Source: Mycetocola zhadangensis (GTDB lineage: Bacteria; Actinomycetota; Actinomycetes; Actinomycetales; Microbacteriaceae). From it: a stretch of 64,000 nt of DNA. A model generated the notes under the pieces. It was not told where the DNA came from and ran no database searches. It saw only the letters and a program-made list of their open reading frames with translations. Below are positions 8,411-17,650 of this stretch, in pieces. Where the stretch lies: positions 806,001-870,000 of the forward strand of contig NZ_RCWJ01000002.1 of the NCBI RefSeq assembly GCF_003668565.1, written 5' to 3'. How positions within the stretch are numbered: the first letter of the stretch is position 1; each line of letters begins with the position of its first letter. The translations under genes and the position numbers were made by a program.

Positions 8411-9748
8411 ATGGTGAGCGAGCAAATACGCGTTACCGAGATCGTTCGGCGGCTTCAGTCAGCCGGGCTGAAGGGGATTGCGCAAAGAAGCGTTCGCGCA
8501 CTCTATCGGCGACTCGACGTTCCTTCGATCGACTTCACGATTCGGCCAGAAGACCTCGCCGATTCAACCCGGCTTCCCGAACGGAATCGGGTGGCAGCGT
8601 CGCCAACCGACGGGCCGAAGAGAATTGGCATCGTGTGTACTGCCCCTGGGCCAGGCTCTGGTGGGCACACGACTCTCTTTCGAATGGTGCAAGGTCTCGA
8701 GGAGCGCGGATATGCCTGCACCTTGTTTCTTTATGACCCACACCGTGGTGAAATGACCCGGAGGGAAGCGGTCATTCGAAATGGCTGGCCCTGGCTTTCA
8801 GCGAAGGTGGCAAATGTCGACGACGGGCTCGACGGCATAGATGCCGTTATCGCCAGTTCATGGGAATCGGCCCATGTGATCGCGTCCAGGTCTGACCTGC
8901 CGCCAGCGCGACTCTATTTCGTGCAGGATTACGAGCCGTATTTCTATCCGCGAGGATCCCTGTACACCTACGCCGAAGACAGCTACCGCTTTGGTCTTCG
9001 AACGATCGCCCTCGGAAATATGGTTGCAGCGCTCGTCCAGAACGAAGGGGTGACCGTCGACGTCGCGCCGTTCGGATGCGACACCGAAACGTACTCGCTT
9101 CACAACGTCGCGGGTCGCTCCGGAGTTGTGTTTTACGCGAAGCCCGGCAACGATCGCCGCGGCTACGAACTGGGGAAGGCGACACTGCAACTGTTCCACC
9201 AAAAACATCCCGAAGTGGACATCCACATTTACGGGGATCCGGTTGCGGATTGGGAGATTCCTGTGATCAGGCACGGCCGCCTAACGCCGGATGAGCTGAA
9301 CGATCTCTACAACGAGACGATCGGCGGACTTGCCCTTTCCTTCACGAATATCTCACTCGTCGCCGAGGAGATGCTTGCAGCGGGGGCCAGACCGGTTATC
9401 AACGATTCCTCGCTCGCGCGAGCGGACCTGGAGAACACGCAAGCCGTGTGGGCGGTACCGACGCCCGGCGGGCTGGCGGAGGGTCTTGCACAGATTGTCC
9501 GCCAGTCGGTCGACGCGGCTCGCCCAGCCGACGCTGCGCGTCACGTTCGTCGAGGGTGGGGGAAGGCGCAGCAGGTGGTCGCTGATGTGGTTCGGGATGA
9601 ACTGAGCCGGGCAGAGCATCTAAGCGGGGACGAATACCACAGCGGGCGCGCGGCTACAGCGGGTACGAACCCGATGGCTGGGAACAGCGCCGCGCACCAT
9701 CCAAACCTCGACCTTCGCGGAGGGCGGGAACCCAGCCGAACCGCGTAA
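8411..9748 (+). CDS. WsaF-like GT-B glycosyltransferase
   Basis: The 445-residue protein contains GPGSGGHTTLFRMVQGLEERG and FVQDYEPYFYPRGS, which resemble WsaF-type rhamnosyltransferases of S-layer glycan loci. The ATG at 8411 follows GGAAGGAG (8393-8400) with 10 nt spacing and lies 1 bp after the previous stop. It is the last gene of the + strand operon and is followed by a strong terminator. Rhamnose transfer is inferred, and no dTDP-rhamnose biosynthesis genes lie in the window. Confidence 0.8.
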   Translation: MVSEQIRVTEIVRRLQSAGLKGIAQRSVRALYRRLDVPSIDFTIRPEDLADSTRLPERNRVAASPTDGPKRIGIVCTAPGPGSGGHTTLFRMVQGLEERGYACTLFLYDPHRGEMTRREAVIRNGWPWLSAKVANVDDGLDGIDAVIASSWESAHVIASRSDLPPARLYFVQDYEPYFYPRGSLYTYAEDSYRFGLRTIALGNMVAALVQNEGVTVDVAPFGCDTETYSLHNVAGRSGVVFYAKPGNDRRGYELGKATLQLFHQKHPEVDIHIYGDPVADWEIPVIRHGRLTPDELNDLYNETIGGLALSFTNISLVAEEMLAAGARPVINDSSLARADLENTQAVWAVPTPGGLAEGLAQIVRQSVDAARPADAARHVRRGWGKAQQVVADVVRDELSRAEHLSGDEYHSGRAATAGTNPMAGNSAAHHPNLDLRGGREPSRTA

Positions 9749-9754
9749 CCGTTC

Positions 9755-9795
9755 CGCATCGACGGCCGTGCTGGTCACGGTCGTCGATGCGTTTT
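9755..9795 (+). terminator. Rho-independent terminator of the + strand glycan operon
   Basis: CGCATCGAC (9755-9763) pairs with GTCGATGCG (9783-9791). Inside it GGCCGTG pairs with CACGGTC, leaving a 5-nt loop, and TTTT follows at 9792-9795. It begins 7 bp after the glycosyltransferase stop. The opposite strand lacks a T-run. Confidence 0.85.
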
Positions 9796-9871
9796 CATGT
9801 GGCAGAGTCAACCATCGTGTTCACGGGAACTCTCCACGCGATCGCTCCCGCATGCGTGAATCGAGGGAAGG

Positions 9872-11191
9872 TCACCTCAGGGCGCGGGATTCGTTGGTTG
9901 CGATCCACGAGGCAGAGCCAGCGACGCCGAGCATCGTGAAGAAAATGGCTGCAGCCATGGGGAAACTCAGGCCGTCGAAGAAAAGAAAGGTGACAGTTCC
10001 CGCCGCGATTGACGCTGCGATGGCGAATCGCTTCTGCGCAGCCGCGAAGTCTGTCATCGCGCGGCCGGAACGCCAGGACACGACCATCGCTGTTCCGACC
10101 ATTACTGCGCCGGCAACGAGGCCAAAGATACCGAGCTCGATAATCAAGAGCAAAATCTGGTTGTCGAGTATGAGGTACTGCGGAAGGAAAGTGCCGAATC
10201 CGCGACCAAACAGTGGGTTTCGTGAGGCGATTTCCAGCGCCTGGTCGTAGGCATTGGTGCGGGAAACGGTGCTCGAGTCGCTGCCGACGCCGAGAAACAG
10301 GCCCCTGATCGTACCGGCCATGCCCGGTACAAGCACGTAGACGGCTCCCATCAAAGCGATCACCGCTCCGAGGGCTGCGAGCCGGATTTTCCGTGGCCAC
10401 CCGGGCACGAGAATGAGAACCCCAACAGCTACGCCGATCAGCGCGGACCGAGAGACGGAAAGCATGGACGCGAACGCCATGACCGCGACCGGAAGCCAGC
10501 GAAGCCAGGGTGACCTCCGGCTTTCTGTCAGTGCTATCGCTATCCCCAGCGGAAGTGCCATGCACAAGACGACTCCGTATTCCAACGGGTGTGACGCAGT
10601 TCCGGCGGATCGTACGAACCCTGCCCGGCTTTGCACGTTGTCAAAGTTGCCGTCCCGAATGAAACCCGGCAGCGATATCCAGTCGACAAGCGACACGCCC
10701 GTCCAGAACTGCGCAAGCCCGAGCGTTGCCATCAACCCGCCGATGACGACGATTCGCCGCAGGAGCGCATCGAGTCGTTCGTGGGTTTGTATTCCGTCGT
10801 TAGCGATGAGCGCAACACCCACCCATCCGACCATGCGGAGCACCCCGCTGTCAGCGGGGCTCGACTCAGACGAGGGAATCCCCAAAAAGCTTGCAAGCGC
10901 GTAACTCACGAGGACGACACCGGTGAAAATGAGCAACGTGATGCGGACCGGTGCTGAACCTGACGTCACGGGAACCGGCGTGCTGACTCGGTGAAGGGCC
11001 CACCACAAGAGCCCTGCCAAGGCAAACAGGGTGGACGGCCGCCCCAAAGAGCCCAGGGCGGGGATGACCAGGTAAGAAGGGATTGCACAGGTCAGGACAA
11101 GATAGAGCGTCAGAAATGAGACGGCGTCGAATGGACGTTTGCCGCCCCGCCGATCCAGAGTCGACTGTAAGGGGCTACTCCGCAGGGACAT
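9872..11191 (-). CDS. Wzy/WaaL-type O-antigen polymerase/ligase family membrane protein
   Basis: This 439-residue polytopic protein has a long periplasmic-type loop and then the RNPLFGRGFGTF segment, characteristic of the Wzy_C/O-antigen ligase superfamily. It would polymerise flipped repeat units outside the membrane or ligate the glycan. The ATG at 11191 is chosen because GGGGAGG sits just upstream and the start overlaps the preceding Wzz-like gene by 17 nt. Longer in-frame starts would overlap that gene further. It is the distal gene of the minus-strand operon. Confidence 0.82.
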   Translation of the reverse strand: MSLRSSPLQSTLDRRGGKRPFDAVSFLTLYLVLTCAIPSYLVIPALGSLGRPSTLFALAGLLWWALHRVSTPVPVTSGSAPVRITLLIFTGVVLVSYALASFLGIPSSESSPADSGVLRMVGWVGVALIANDGIQTHERLDALLRRIVVIGGLMATLGLAQFWTGVSLVDWISLPGFIRDGNFDNVQSRAGFVRSAGTASHPLEYGVVLCMALPLGIAIALTESRRSPWLRWLPVAVMAFASMLSVSRSALIGVAVGVLILVPGWPRKIRLAALGAVIALMGAVYVLVPGMAGTIRGLFLGVGSDSSTVSRTNAYDQALEIASRNPLFGRGFGTFLPQYLILDNQILLLIIELGIFGLVAGAVMVGTAMVVSWRSGRAMTDFAAAQKRFAIAASIAAGTVTFLFFDGLSFPMAAAIFFTMLGVAGSASWIATNESRALR

Positions 11192-11852
11192 GAGACCTCC
11201 CCTGTCGGTTACGACGGTTGGCGACTCTGCGGTCAAGGTAGACCGCTGTCCCGATGGTGAGCCCGCCTCCGACAATCGTGAGGGCGATGAGCCCTTTGGC
11301 TGTGCTCATGCGTGTTGCACCGAATGAGGTGATCTCAATGCTCTCGGGTGCGGTTTCAATCGTGATGTACTTGCTCGCGTCCGTACCGCTCTCGGCCTGG
11401 ACGTTTTCCGCGGTTCGTGAAATATCCTGAACGATCCCTTTCATCACGCTTTCGACGTTCTCTGGAGACGAGTCCACTACCTGGACGGAAATCACGGGTC
11501 GGTTGAAAGAGCGCTGCCACTGGCCGCCGGCGTCGACGAGGGAGATGGAAGCCCCTTCTCGCACACCAGTTCCGAACAGGGGGGCCGAAGGCGACGACAA
11601 TTTCAAGGAGGTGCGTCCTTCGTTGACTTTCTCTCCCACCAGACCGGTGAAGTTGATCAGTGTTTCAGCGAATCCGTCATTCAATCCTCGAATACCGACG
11701 TTCCCGGGGAGGACGAATAACACGTCGGTTTGGGCCGAATACACGCGGGGGCTGTCGTCGAGGGCGAGAAATGCCGCTGTGGTGCACGCAAGTCCAATGA
11801 GGACCACGTACCATCTGGCGAGCAACACTCTCCAGAGTGCGAGGACGGTCAT
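11175..11852 (-). CDS. Wzz-like chain-length/membrane protein (short)
   Basis: The 225-residue protein has one transmembrane segment near residues 13-30 and a second near 185-205, flanking an extracytoplasmic domain. This is the topology of polysaccharide co-polymerase (Wzz/Wza-associated) proteins. The sequence between the helices is poorly conserved to the eye. It starts 4 nt inside the end of the longer Wzz-like gene (ATGA) and runs into the polymerase gene. A role in setting chain length or guiding Wzy is inferred from topology and position. Confidence 0.65.
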   Translation of the reverse strand: MTVLALWRVLLARWYVVLIGLACTTAAFLALDDSPRVYSAQTDVLFVLPGNVGIRGLNDGFAETLINFTGLVGEKVNEGRTSLKLSSPSAPLFGTGVREGASISLVDAGGQWQRSFNRPVISVQVVDSSPENVESVMKGIVQDISRTAENVQAESGTDASKYITIETAPESIEITSFGATRMSTAKGLIALTIVGGGLTIGTAVYLDRRVANRRNRQGRSHVPAE

Positions 11853-12742
11853 GAGCGTGACGCACCAACGCTCTCCGGTGAGGTCGACGGATCCTCTTGT
11901 TCGCTCGGTACTTGTTGGACGCGAACCTTACGTTTCTTGCGGGGGATCTGGCTGGTTGGCAGCGCTCCGACGGGGCTGGTGTCCCGCTGGTCAGCGTGCG
12001 GCACGCTGACGGGCGACCGGACCTCTTCTGTGACACCTGCCAGCTCTGTCAACGTTGGATTCCTCGGAGGGCCGAAGCCGTCGACGGGCTCGGTGTGTTC
12101 AGTCTTCGACTGGGGCTCTGCGTCGTCCGGATGCAATTTACGTCGTCGCTTGCTGAGTAGGATTCCGTCAATCAGGCCTGCGAGGAGAAGAGTTCCCACG
12201 ATTCCGCCGGCGGCGACGAAGATCAGTAGCTGAACGCGCTGCTTCTGTTCGATGGTTGGTTCGGTGTCAACCACGACCGTCATGAGCCCGATACGCAGGT
12301 AGTCCTCGATCGAGAGCTCATCCTGCATCGCGTCGAGCGAGATTGGGATGGTATCCAGTGCCGCGGCCAGAACGTCCATGGTTTCGTCTGCAGCTGGCCC
12401 CGTTGCCACTACCTGGATGATGGACCCGCTCGTGTCTCGATCCGGTTCGATTGTGTAGCTGGTGCCAGGGTGGGCGTCTAGAACGGGGTCGACGATTTCT
12501 GCGGCGTTGACGTGCCGTGTGAGGACGTCGAGAGCCTGTCCCATGCCGCCAAGGAAAAGGTACGGGTTTCCCTCGTCGCCTACGGTCGCCGACGGGGGCA
12601 TGAGGACGACGCTTCCTTTGGCCTCATAGGTGGCTGGCACTTGCGCATAGATGTAATAGCAGCCGGTGGCGGTGAGGAGCAGGCCGGCGACGACCAGATA
12701 CCAGCGTCGTTTGAGTACTGAGAACGTTTCCGCAAGTCGCAT
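11849..12742 (-). CDS. Wzz-family chain-length determinant-like protein
   Basis: This 297-residue protein has a membrane helix at about residues 15-32, preceded by the LKRRWYLVVAG segment typical of Wzz/BY-kinase activator domains. A second helix lies at about 170-192. The C-terminal cytoplasmic tail is about 100 residues long, rich in Ser, Pro, Lys and Arg, and has no tyrosine cluster or Walker motifs. It is therefore not itself a BY-kinase, and no partner kinase is seen in the window. It probably regulates chain length together with the gene at 11175-11852 and the polymerase. Confidence 0.72.
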   Translation of the reverse strand: MRLAETFSVLKRRWYLVVAGLLLTATGCYYIYAQVPATYEAKGSVVLMPPSATVGDEGNPYLFLGGMGQALDVLTRHVNAAEIVDPVLDAHPGTSYTIEPDRDTSGSIIQVVATGPAADETMDVLAAALDTIPISLDAMQDELSIEDYLRIGLMTVVVDTEPTIEQKQRVQLLIFVAAGGIVGTLLLAGLIDGILLSKRRRKLHPDDAEPQSKTEHTEPVDGFGPPRNPTLTELAGVTEEVRSPVSVPHADQRDTSPVGALPTSQIPRKKRKVRVQQVPSEQEDPSTSPESVGASRS

Positions 12743-13085
12743 TAGTTGTGTCCCATTTCCATCGCTCTTGGCAATCCTCTGGCCGTCTGGCGTCCTGGTG
12801 CTTCGTCATTTCGAGGAAGCGGAATTGTGCCTGCTTCCCACGACGTGTTCTGATCCCACGCGACAGAGAGTCGCGATGTCCAACGCCTCGTGCAGGCAGC
12901 GGTCGCTGGCCCGCCGCCGCAGGGAGAATTTCGGGTCATGTCGATCGTGTTCCCCTCCGGCGTATCCAAAAGTCGAGCTTTCCTCACAACTCTGACAGAG
13001 ATGCTCTGTGACCAAGCGTCCCAATAAGGGGGGAGCGCTCGGGTGTGTGCGCCGGACGGCGCGTTCGCCAACCTTGCGACGCGAG
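12743..13085. other. 343-bp intergenic region, probable promoter for the Wzz-Wzy genes
   Basis: No convincing gene is visible. A 109-codon reading frame on the minus strand has a composition unlike its neighbours and no recognisable feature. A small hairpin, ACAGAG-ATG-CTCTGT, lies near 12990-13005. The gap separates the DUF4082 gene from the chain-length genes, so it most likely holds a second promoter for 12742-9872. No clear -35/-10 pair could be chosen. Confidence 0.4.
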
Positions 13086-14921
13086 CTATTGGGCCACGCG
13101 GTAGATGTGATAGCTGTATTCATCGGCGAAGGTGTCCGTGAACCGTCCGGAGGAATCCACCTCGATCGTCCTGTCCTCGAACAGCACATCGAGAGTTGTA
13201 CCCGTGACGCCAGGCGGCACGGTGAAGGTCCGTTCGCCCGGCTGGGTTTTGCCGTCAATCATCGCGAAGATGTATGCGTCACCATCGTGCGTCTTGAGCA
13301 TGGTGTCCGTCCCAGCTCCGAAGGAGTAGTCATACGATTGGGAGTTCAATACGGGAGCGAGTTCGGCGATTCGGGTGTTGATGGTTTTCGCTGCCTCGAT
13401 CTGCTCGGCGCCGCAGAAGTTCTCCACCACCTGCGATTGACGGAAGACGTTGCCGCTCTGACAGGGACCATTCAAGCTTTGGTTGAAGTAGGCGATCCCT
13501 CGAGCTTCATGTATCAGTGAATTCATCACTGCCCCCTGAAGCTGCCCCCCGGTGATGTGCGCCGTGAATTCTCCACCGCCGGGGCCACCGTTGAGGTTCT
13601 CGATCCACTGCCACATCGGTTGAAGTTTGCCGTCAGCAGCATCGCGAGTCCGAAGCGACTCCATCGTCTTCCCGTAACTCGACGCGGTCCGACAATTGCT
13701 CTGCTTGACCGGCGTGATGTAGACGTCCCGATAAGGGAGCAGGCTGCAGTAAGGGATTGTGTACCAGTACATGTCAATGGACACGACATCGGTGTAGTCG
13801 TTGATGAATGCTTCCGCGTCCGAGGTGGGAAGGTCCGTGCCCATCACCATTTGAGTGAAGTTCGCGTAGTTGAACCGCCCGTTGCCAGCGTTCTCGTCCA
13901 CACTTTTCTGAAGACGATCGCGGCCTTGTTCTGGGGTGAATCGACCGTCGACTTCATCGTCAAGGAAATTTCCCACCCAGTTCTTGCTGGACTCGGAGAA
14001 TGTGTCGTTCAAGGGTCCGCCGATCCAAAAGACCCCGTTGTTTTCGAACAGGCTGTATGGCGTGCCCTCCCACATGCCGCTGTACGTGTTGATACCGAGG
14101 GTCTTGTCGTATTGCACCTCTTCATCGTTCGAGAAGCTGTTGAACCACGCGAGGATGGGAAAGAAATCCGGTTCGTCCCAGCCAGCGGCGTCTGCTGCAG
14201 GGAACTGCTTCCAATAGGAAGGGCCGCCCTCCCACGGAATCCGAGGGAGCGGGAGCGTCTTGTCGCTGTTCGCCCGAGGAGTCGTTGTCGCTTGTCTCGG
14301 AGCTGGAGACGACGGAACTTCGCCCTCGGTGAAATGGATGTCGACGAAGTAGTTCGCGTTCAGATGATTGTCCTCGGGAAAACCGCCTCCGTACGTGTAG
14401 ACCCCCGCGCCCGCGGGCATCGACAGATTCCCGCGGGCGAGCGCCGAGTCGAACCCTTGCGCGTCTGCTGAGTATTGCCCAGCGGGGGAGTAGTAGGACA
14501 CGACGTAGCTTTTCCCGGCGCGAATTGGAACGGGAGTGCGAAATTGCGCCGTCTGCCAGCCGGACGGGGACTCATCCGTGAAGGTGGTTCGAGCAAGTAG
14601 AGAACCCGACTCATCCCAGAGCGAACCGGTATGGGTTCCCGTGTTCTCGGGTCCCTTATAGAACCGCATGCTGTCGACCGTCCCATCCCTGGCGCTGCTG
14701 AATCTCATTCCCAGCTCGACCGGCTCTGGATCGGAAACGGTGACGATTTTCGGTGTCGCGCGAGGGCTCAACGCGGTCTCGCCACCATCGACCTGAGGCC
14801 GGTCCCCACGCACGATGGCGACCACGGCAAGGCTGAGCACCAGGGCTATCGTTATCGAGACAACCGTGGCTGCTCGGCCAAAACGGCGGCGGTTTGTCGG
14901 TTGGGATGTCGGAACGCTCAT
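13086..14921 (-). CDS. Secreted or membrane-anchored DUF4082 protein with a glycosidase-like C-terminal domain
   Basis: The protein has 611 residues. After a basic start, one hydrophobic segment (about 18-38) anchors or exports it. Residues about 62-205 match the DUF4082 jelly-roll pattern (ELGMRFSSARDGTVDSMRFYKG, LLARTTFTDESPSGWQ, SYVVSYYSPAGQYS). A Pro/Thr linker follows. Residues about 235-520 look like a TIM-barrel hydrolase, with acidic motifs NFLDDEVDG, VSIDMYWY and MWQWIENLNGG and many aromatics, and a beta-sandwich tail closes the protein. The polysaccharide locus suggests it cuts, trims or releases the glycan, but no catalytic family is recognised. It starts 13 nt after the rhamnosyltransferase stop. 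Confidence 0.72.
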   Translation of the reverse strand: MSVPTSQPTNRRRFGRAATVVSITIALVLSLAVVAIVRGDRPQVDGGETALSPRATPKIVTVSDPEPVELGMRFSSARDGTVDSMRFYKGPENTGTHTGSLWDESGSLLARTTFTDESPSGWQTAQFRTPVPIRAGKSYVVSYYSPAGQYSADAQGFDSALARGNLSMPAGAGVYTYGGGFPEDNHLNANYFVDIHFTEGEVPSSPAPRQATTTPRANSDKTLPLPRIPWEGGPSYWKQFPAADAAGWDEPDFFPILAWFNSFSNDEEVQYDKTLGINTYSGMWEGTPYSLFENNGVFWIGGPLNDTFSESSKNWVGNFLDDEVDGRFTPEQGRDRLQKSVDENAGNGRFNYANFTQMVMGTDLPTSDAEAFINDYTDVVSIDMYWYTIPYCSLLPYRDVYITPVKQSNCRTASSYGKTMESLRTRDAADGKLQPMWQWIENLNGGPGGGEFTAHITGGQLQGAVMNSLIHEARGIAYFNQSLNGPCQSGNVFRQSQVVENFCGAEQIEAAKTINTRIAELAPVLNSQSYDYSFGAGTDTMLKTHDGDAYIFAMIDGKTQPGERTFTVPPGVTGTTLDVLFEDRTIEVDSSGRFTDTFADEYSYHIYRVAQ

Positions 14922-14934
14922 GCTTTTGTCCGTT

Positions 14935-15825
14935 TCAGTTGGCTTCTGTTCGAACGTTCTTCCACGCAGCGAGAGTGTTCTTGAGCCGATTCAACCCGTT
15001 CCGTCCGAAGAGCCGAACAACGACTTTCCGAGTCGTCGTCCGGATCAGGTTGACTGCCGAGCGCGCGGGGGCGGCGACCACGTTCTCACGGAGGAGCGTC
15101 ATTGCGGTCGGGGAGGGCAGGGAATCCAGCATTCCAGGGAACAGGTGCATGAACCGCTCAGGAGACACCATTCGCCCCAGGACGCGGTTGCTGACGTTTC
15201 TGCCATGAACGACTTGCAACCAGGCCGGATCACCCTCAATCGAAGTGGTGGGCATGAGTTGTCCGAGCATATTGTGAGCCTCGGCCCAGCACGTGATTGG
15301 GTCCTGCCACGATTCGATGACGGAACAGAAGGCGTTGTCCCTGTCCACTCGACGGTAGGCGCGATCGCGCGCCATGATGAGCCCGTCGGATAGATACAGT
15401 GCGGTCCTTCGCGGGTGCGCGGCGGCGTGTTGTAATCGCGCGGCAAAATCCGTTGCGAGCCCATCATCGTTGTCGAGGTTCGTGGTGAGGAGCCGTTGCG
15501 ACCTGTTGCGGCCTACTGTGCTTCGTAAATCAGCGATCAGCTCTTCCCGGCTCACGGAGCTGCGGTAGATCGGTATGAAGTCGCCGGTGGCCGACCACTG
15601 GTGCACCCTCTCCTTGAACCACTCGGGGCTCTCCGGGTCGAAATAGATGATCCAGTGCAGGTTCTTGACTGTCTGATGTTGAACCGATGGAAGGCAATAC
15701 TGCTCAAAGAGGAGTGATCGTTGTTCGAGCCAGCCAGGTTTGGTCCGGATGAACCGTTCGGAACCCGGCGACGGAACGTTGAACCTCGTAAGAAGAACAT
15801 GGTCGATGTCGGGTATTGCTGTCAC
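14935..15825 (-). CDS. Putative rhamnosyltransferase-family glycosyltransferase
   Basis: This 296-residue protein carries HVLLTRFNV near the start, WIIYFDPESPEW and the acidic TTNLDNDDGL motif. These are features of the 'putative rhamnosyl transferase' family found in surface-glycan loci. The GTG start at 15825 overlaps the upstream gene by 4 nt. Its donor is not determined by sequence. It would be a cytoplasmic or peripheral transferase acting on the lipid-linked repeat unit. Confidence 0.78.
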   Translation of the reverse strand: MTAIPDIDHVLLTRFNVPSPGSERFIRTKPGWLEQRSLLFEQYCLPSVQHQTVKNLHWIIYFDPESPEWFKERVHQWSATGDFIPIYRSSVSREELIADLRSTVGRNRSQRLLTTNLDNDDGLATDFAARLQHAAAHPRRTALYLSDGLIMARDRAYRRVDRDNAFCSVIESWQDPITCWAEAHNMLGQLMPTTSIEGDPAWLQVVHGRNVSNRVLGRMVSPERFMHLFPGMLDSLPSPTAMTLLRENVVAAPARSAVNLIRTTTRKVVVRLFGRNGLNRLKNTLAAWKNVRTEAN

Positions 15826-16676
15826 TGTGTGTTCCTTGTCATCACGATTCGTGTACCCGCGTTTCGGCCCGTTTCAGCAGATGTTCCCGGGTGTCGTCCC
15901 GGTAGTGCGGCCCTGGAGGCCACAGCCAGGACGGTGTAAGCGAGAGCGTCCAGCGCGCTGGTGAGGCCGCGAACGCTCAGCACGATCTCGCTGGCAGACA
16001 CTGATGTCGAGGCGTGAGGCATCTCGGCCAGAGCTCGATGGTTGCGACGCAGGATGGTGAGGAGCGCCCCGGTCGTCAGGGGTGTGCGCACGCGCACGGG
16101 CACTGTCGTCACTATGTGTTTCTCGTTCGCGGAGAACAGATGGTCAACGAAGAGATCGTCTGCCGTCACAGTGGGGAACGAATCGAACCGCTCGTGGCCC
16201 ACTTTGCTGATCGCATAGACGCCGGCGCCCCAGAGGGCGAAACGAGTGGACGGCATGCGGCGGCGGGCGCGGTAGTAGGCGCGAACGAGCGCGGATGCCC
16301 CGCTCGTGTCGTAACGGTAGAGCGGGCGCGCAGCAGGGATTGAACCCTGGAGCGTTTGGAAAACGCGCGCGATGGCATCCGGGTCGATTTCGATATCTGC
16401 GTCGAGATAGAGTCGCGGCCACAGCGTTGCCCAAACGTCACCGGAGTTGAGGGCAGTGGTTTTCGACGCGGTCTCAAGTTCGATGACGTGGACTCCGGCG
16501 TACTTGCGTGCGCGCTCGGCGGTGTCATCGGTGCAGCCGTGGCAGATGACGCAGATCTCTGCGGTGCCGAGTTCGGCGATGGGGGCGAGGCGGCGCAATG
16601 CGCGGTCGATCACCGGCGCAGCATTGTGAGCCGGGATAAGTATTGCCCCTGGCGGGAAACAGGTGAGCAGCTTCAC
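15822..16676 (-). CDS. Family 2 glycosyltransferase
   Basis: The 284-residue protein opens with the GT2 segment GAILIPAHNAAPVIDRALR and has a YLDADIEIDPD motif corresponding to the DXD metal site, near residue 95. A hydrophobic stretch near residues 230-245 may help membrane association. The GTG start at 16676 overlaps the next gene upstream (GTGA), as do most junctions in this operon. The sugar specificity is unknown. Confidence 0.82.
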   Translation of the reverse strand: MKLLTCFPPGAILIPAHNAAPVIDRALRRLAPIAELGTAEICVICHGCTDDTAERARKYAGVHVIELETASKTTALNSGDVWATLWPRLYLDADIEIDPDAIARVFQTLQGSIPAARPLYRYDTSGASALVRAYYRARRRMPSTRFALWGAGVYAISKVGHERFDSFPTVTADDLFVDHLFSANEKHIVTTVPVRVRTPLTTGALLTILRRNHRALAEMPHASTSVSASEIVLSVRGLTSALDALAYTVLAVASRAALPGRHPGTSAETGRNAGTRIVMTRNTQ

Positions 16677-17650
16677 TCGACCGCTCCTGTCGCTCGGGGC
16701 AGGAACCGCCAGGTCTTCCTGTTCGCGACGAAGCCGAGTGACGTTCGATGCGCCGGCTGATATGAACGCAGCAGCTCATGCAGGACGACGGCGGCCCGGT
16801 ATGCGGCTGTGTAGACGGCACCGTGCCCTTTCTCGATGTACCGGATACGGTTCACGGTCATGAGGGCCATGAGGGCGGTCGACGTTCCTGACCCGCCTTG
16901 GCTGTGGCGGACGACGGCCTCCGGGTCAAACCACACCACTTCTCCGGCGTCACGGACCCGCCGGAAATAGTCGACCTCCTCTGAGTAGAGAAAGAAGCGC
17001 TCGTCCCAGCCCCCGACGAGGTCTGCCACGTCGCGTCGAATGAGCAAAGCGGCACCCGTCGCCCACTCCACGACATGAGCGGTTCCGTAGCTGGCGCCTT
17101 CGTCGTAGACCATTTCGGAAAGCCACCCGGGCCGGGAGGTAAACCTGCTGCCGAAAAGTGCGTCGCCGATGGCTCGGGTCAACGTTGGTTCGCGGCGCAG
17201 CGACTCATACGTTGCGCCGGAATCTTCGAGAATGCGCGGGACGACGACGCCCGCTGCTGAGTATTCGACGCGGTCGAGCAGGGCACGGACCGCTCCGGGT
17301 TCCACCACGAGGTCCGGGTTAAGGATGAGGACGGACTCGGCATCACCAAGGTGTTGACGGGCCGCGTTGATTCCAGCGGCGTAGCCGATGTTGCCCGATG
17401 TAGAGAAGCCGATGACATCCGAGTGCAACCCGACGATCTCCAGCGTGCCATCGGCCGAGTGATTATCGGCAACGATCACGCGAAGCCGGGTCTGTTTCGC
17501 CTCCCGTCTGAGGCTCGTAATCAGGCTGTCGATGTCGGCGGCGCTGTTGTAGGTCACGATGATGACGGCAACCTCAGCTGCGGTGTCCGGGCCAACGAAT
17601 GCGGCTCCGGCTGTGAAACCGTGCTGAGCTGCACCCTCGATGAGAGTCAC
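16673..17650 (-). CDS. Family 2 glycosyltransferase, rhamnosyltransferase-like
   Basis: This 325-residue protein has VAVIIVTYNSAADID, VADNHSADGT, the LNPDLVVEPG segment and the FFLYSEEVDYFRRVRDAG motif near residue 220. It therefore resembles the WbbL-type rhamnosyltransferase branch of GT2. The C-terminal half contains a hydrophobic stretch. The GTG at 17650 overlaps the WecG-like gene by 4 nt. Substrate assignment rests on family resemblance only. Confidence 0.83.
   Translation of the reverse strand: MTLIEGAAQHGFTAGAAFVGPDTAAEVAVIIVTYNSAADIDSLITSLRREAKQTRLRVIVADNHSADGTLEIVGLHSDVIGFSTSGNIGYAAGINAARQHLGDAESVLILNPDLVVEPGAVRALLDRVEYSAAGVVVPRILEDSGATYESLRREPTLTRAIGDALFGSRFTSRPGWLSEMVYDEGASYGTAHVVEWATGAALLIRRDVADLVGGWDERFFLYSEEVDYFRRVRDAGEVVWFDPEAVVRHSQGGSGTSTALMALMTVNRIRYIEKGHGAVYTAAYRAAVVLHELLRSYQPAHRTSLGFVANRKTWRFLPRATGAVE

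Noticed and set aside
11849-11950. A PRKKRKV stretch in the Wzz-like tail resembling a nuclear localisation signal
   Set aside because: A short basic cluster in a low-complexity cytoplasmic tail is expected by chance, and nothing else suggests a role in a host cell.
12743-13071. A 109-codon minus-strand frame between the DUF4082 gene and the Wzz-like gene
   Set aside because: Mixed hydrophilic composition, no motif, no ribosome site, and it occupies the likely promoter region.
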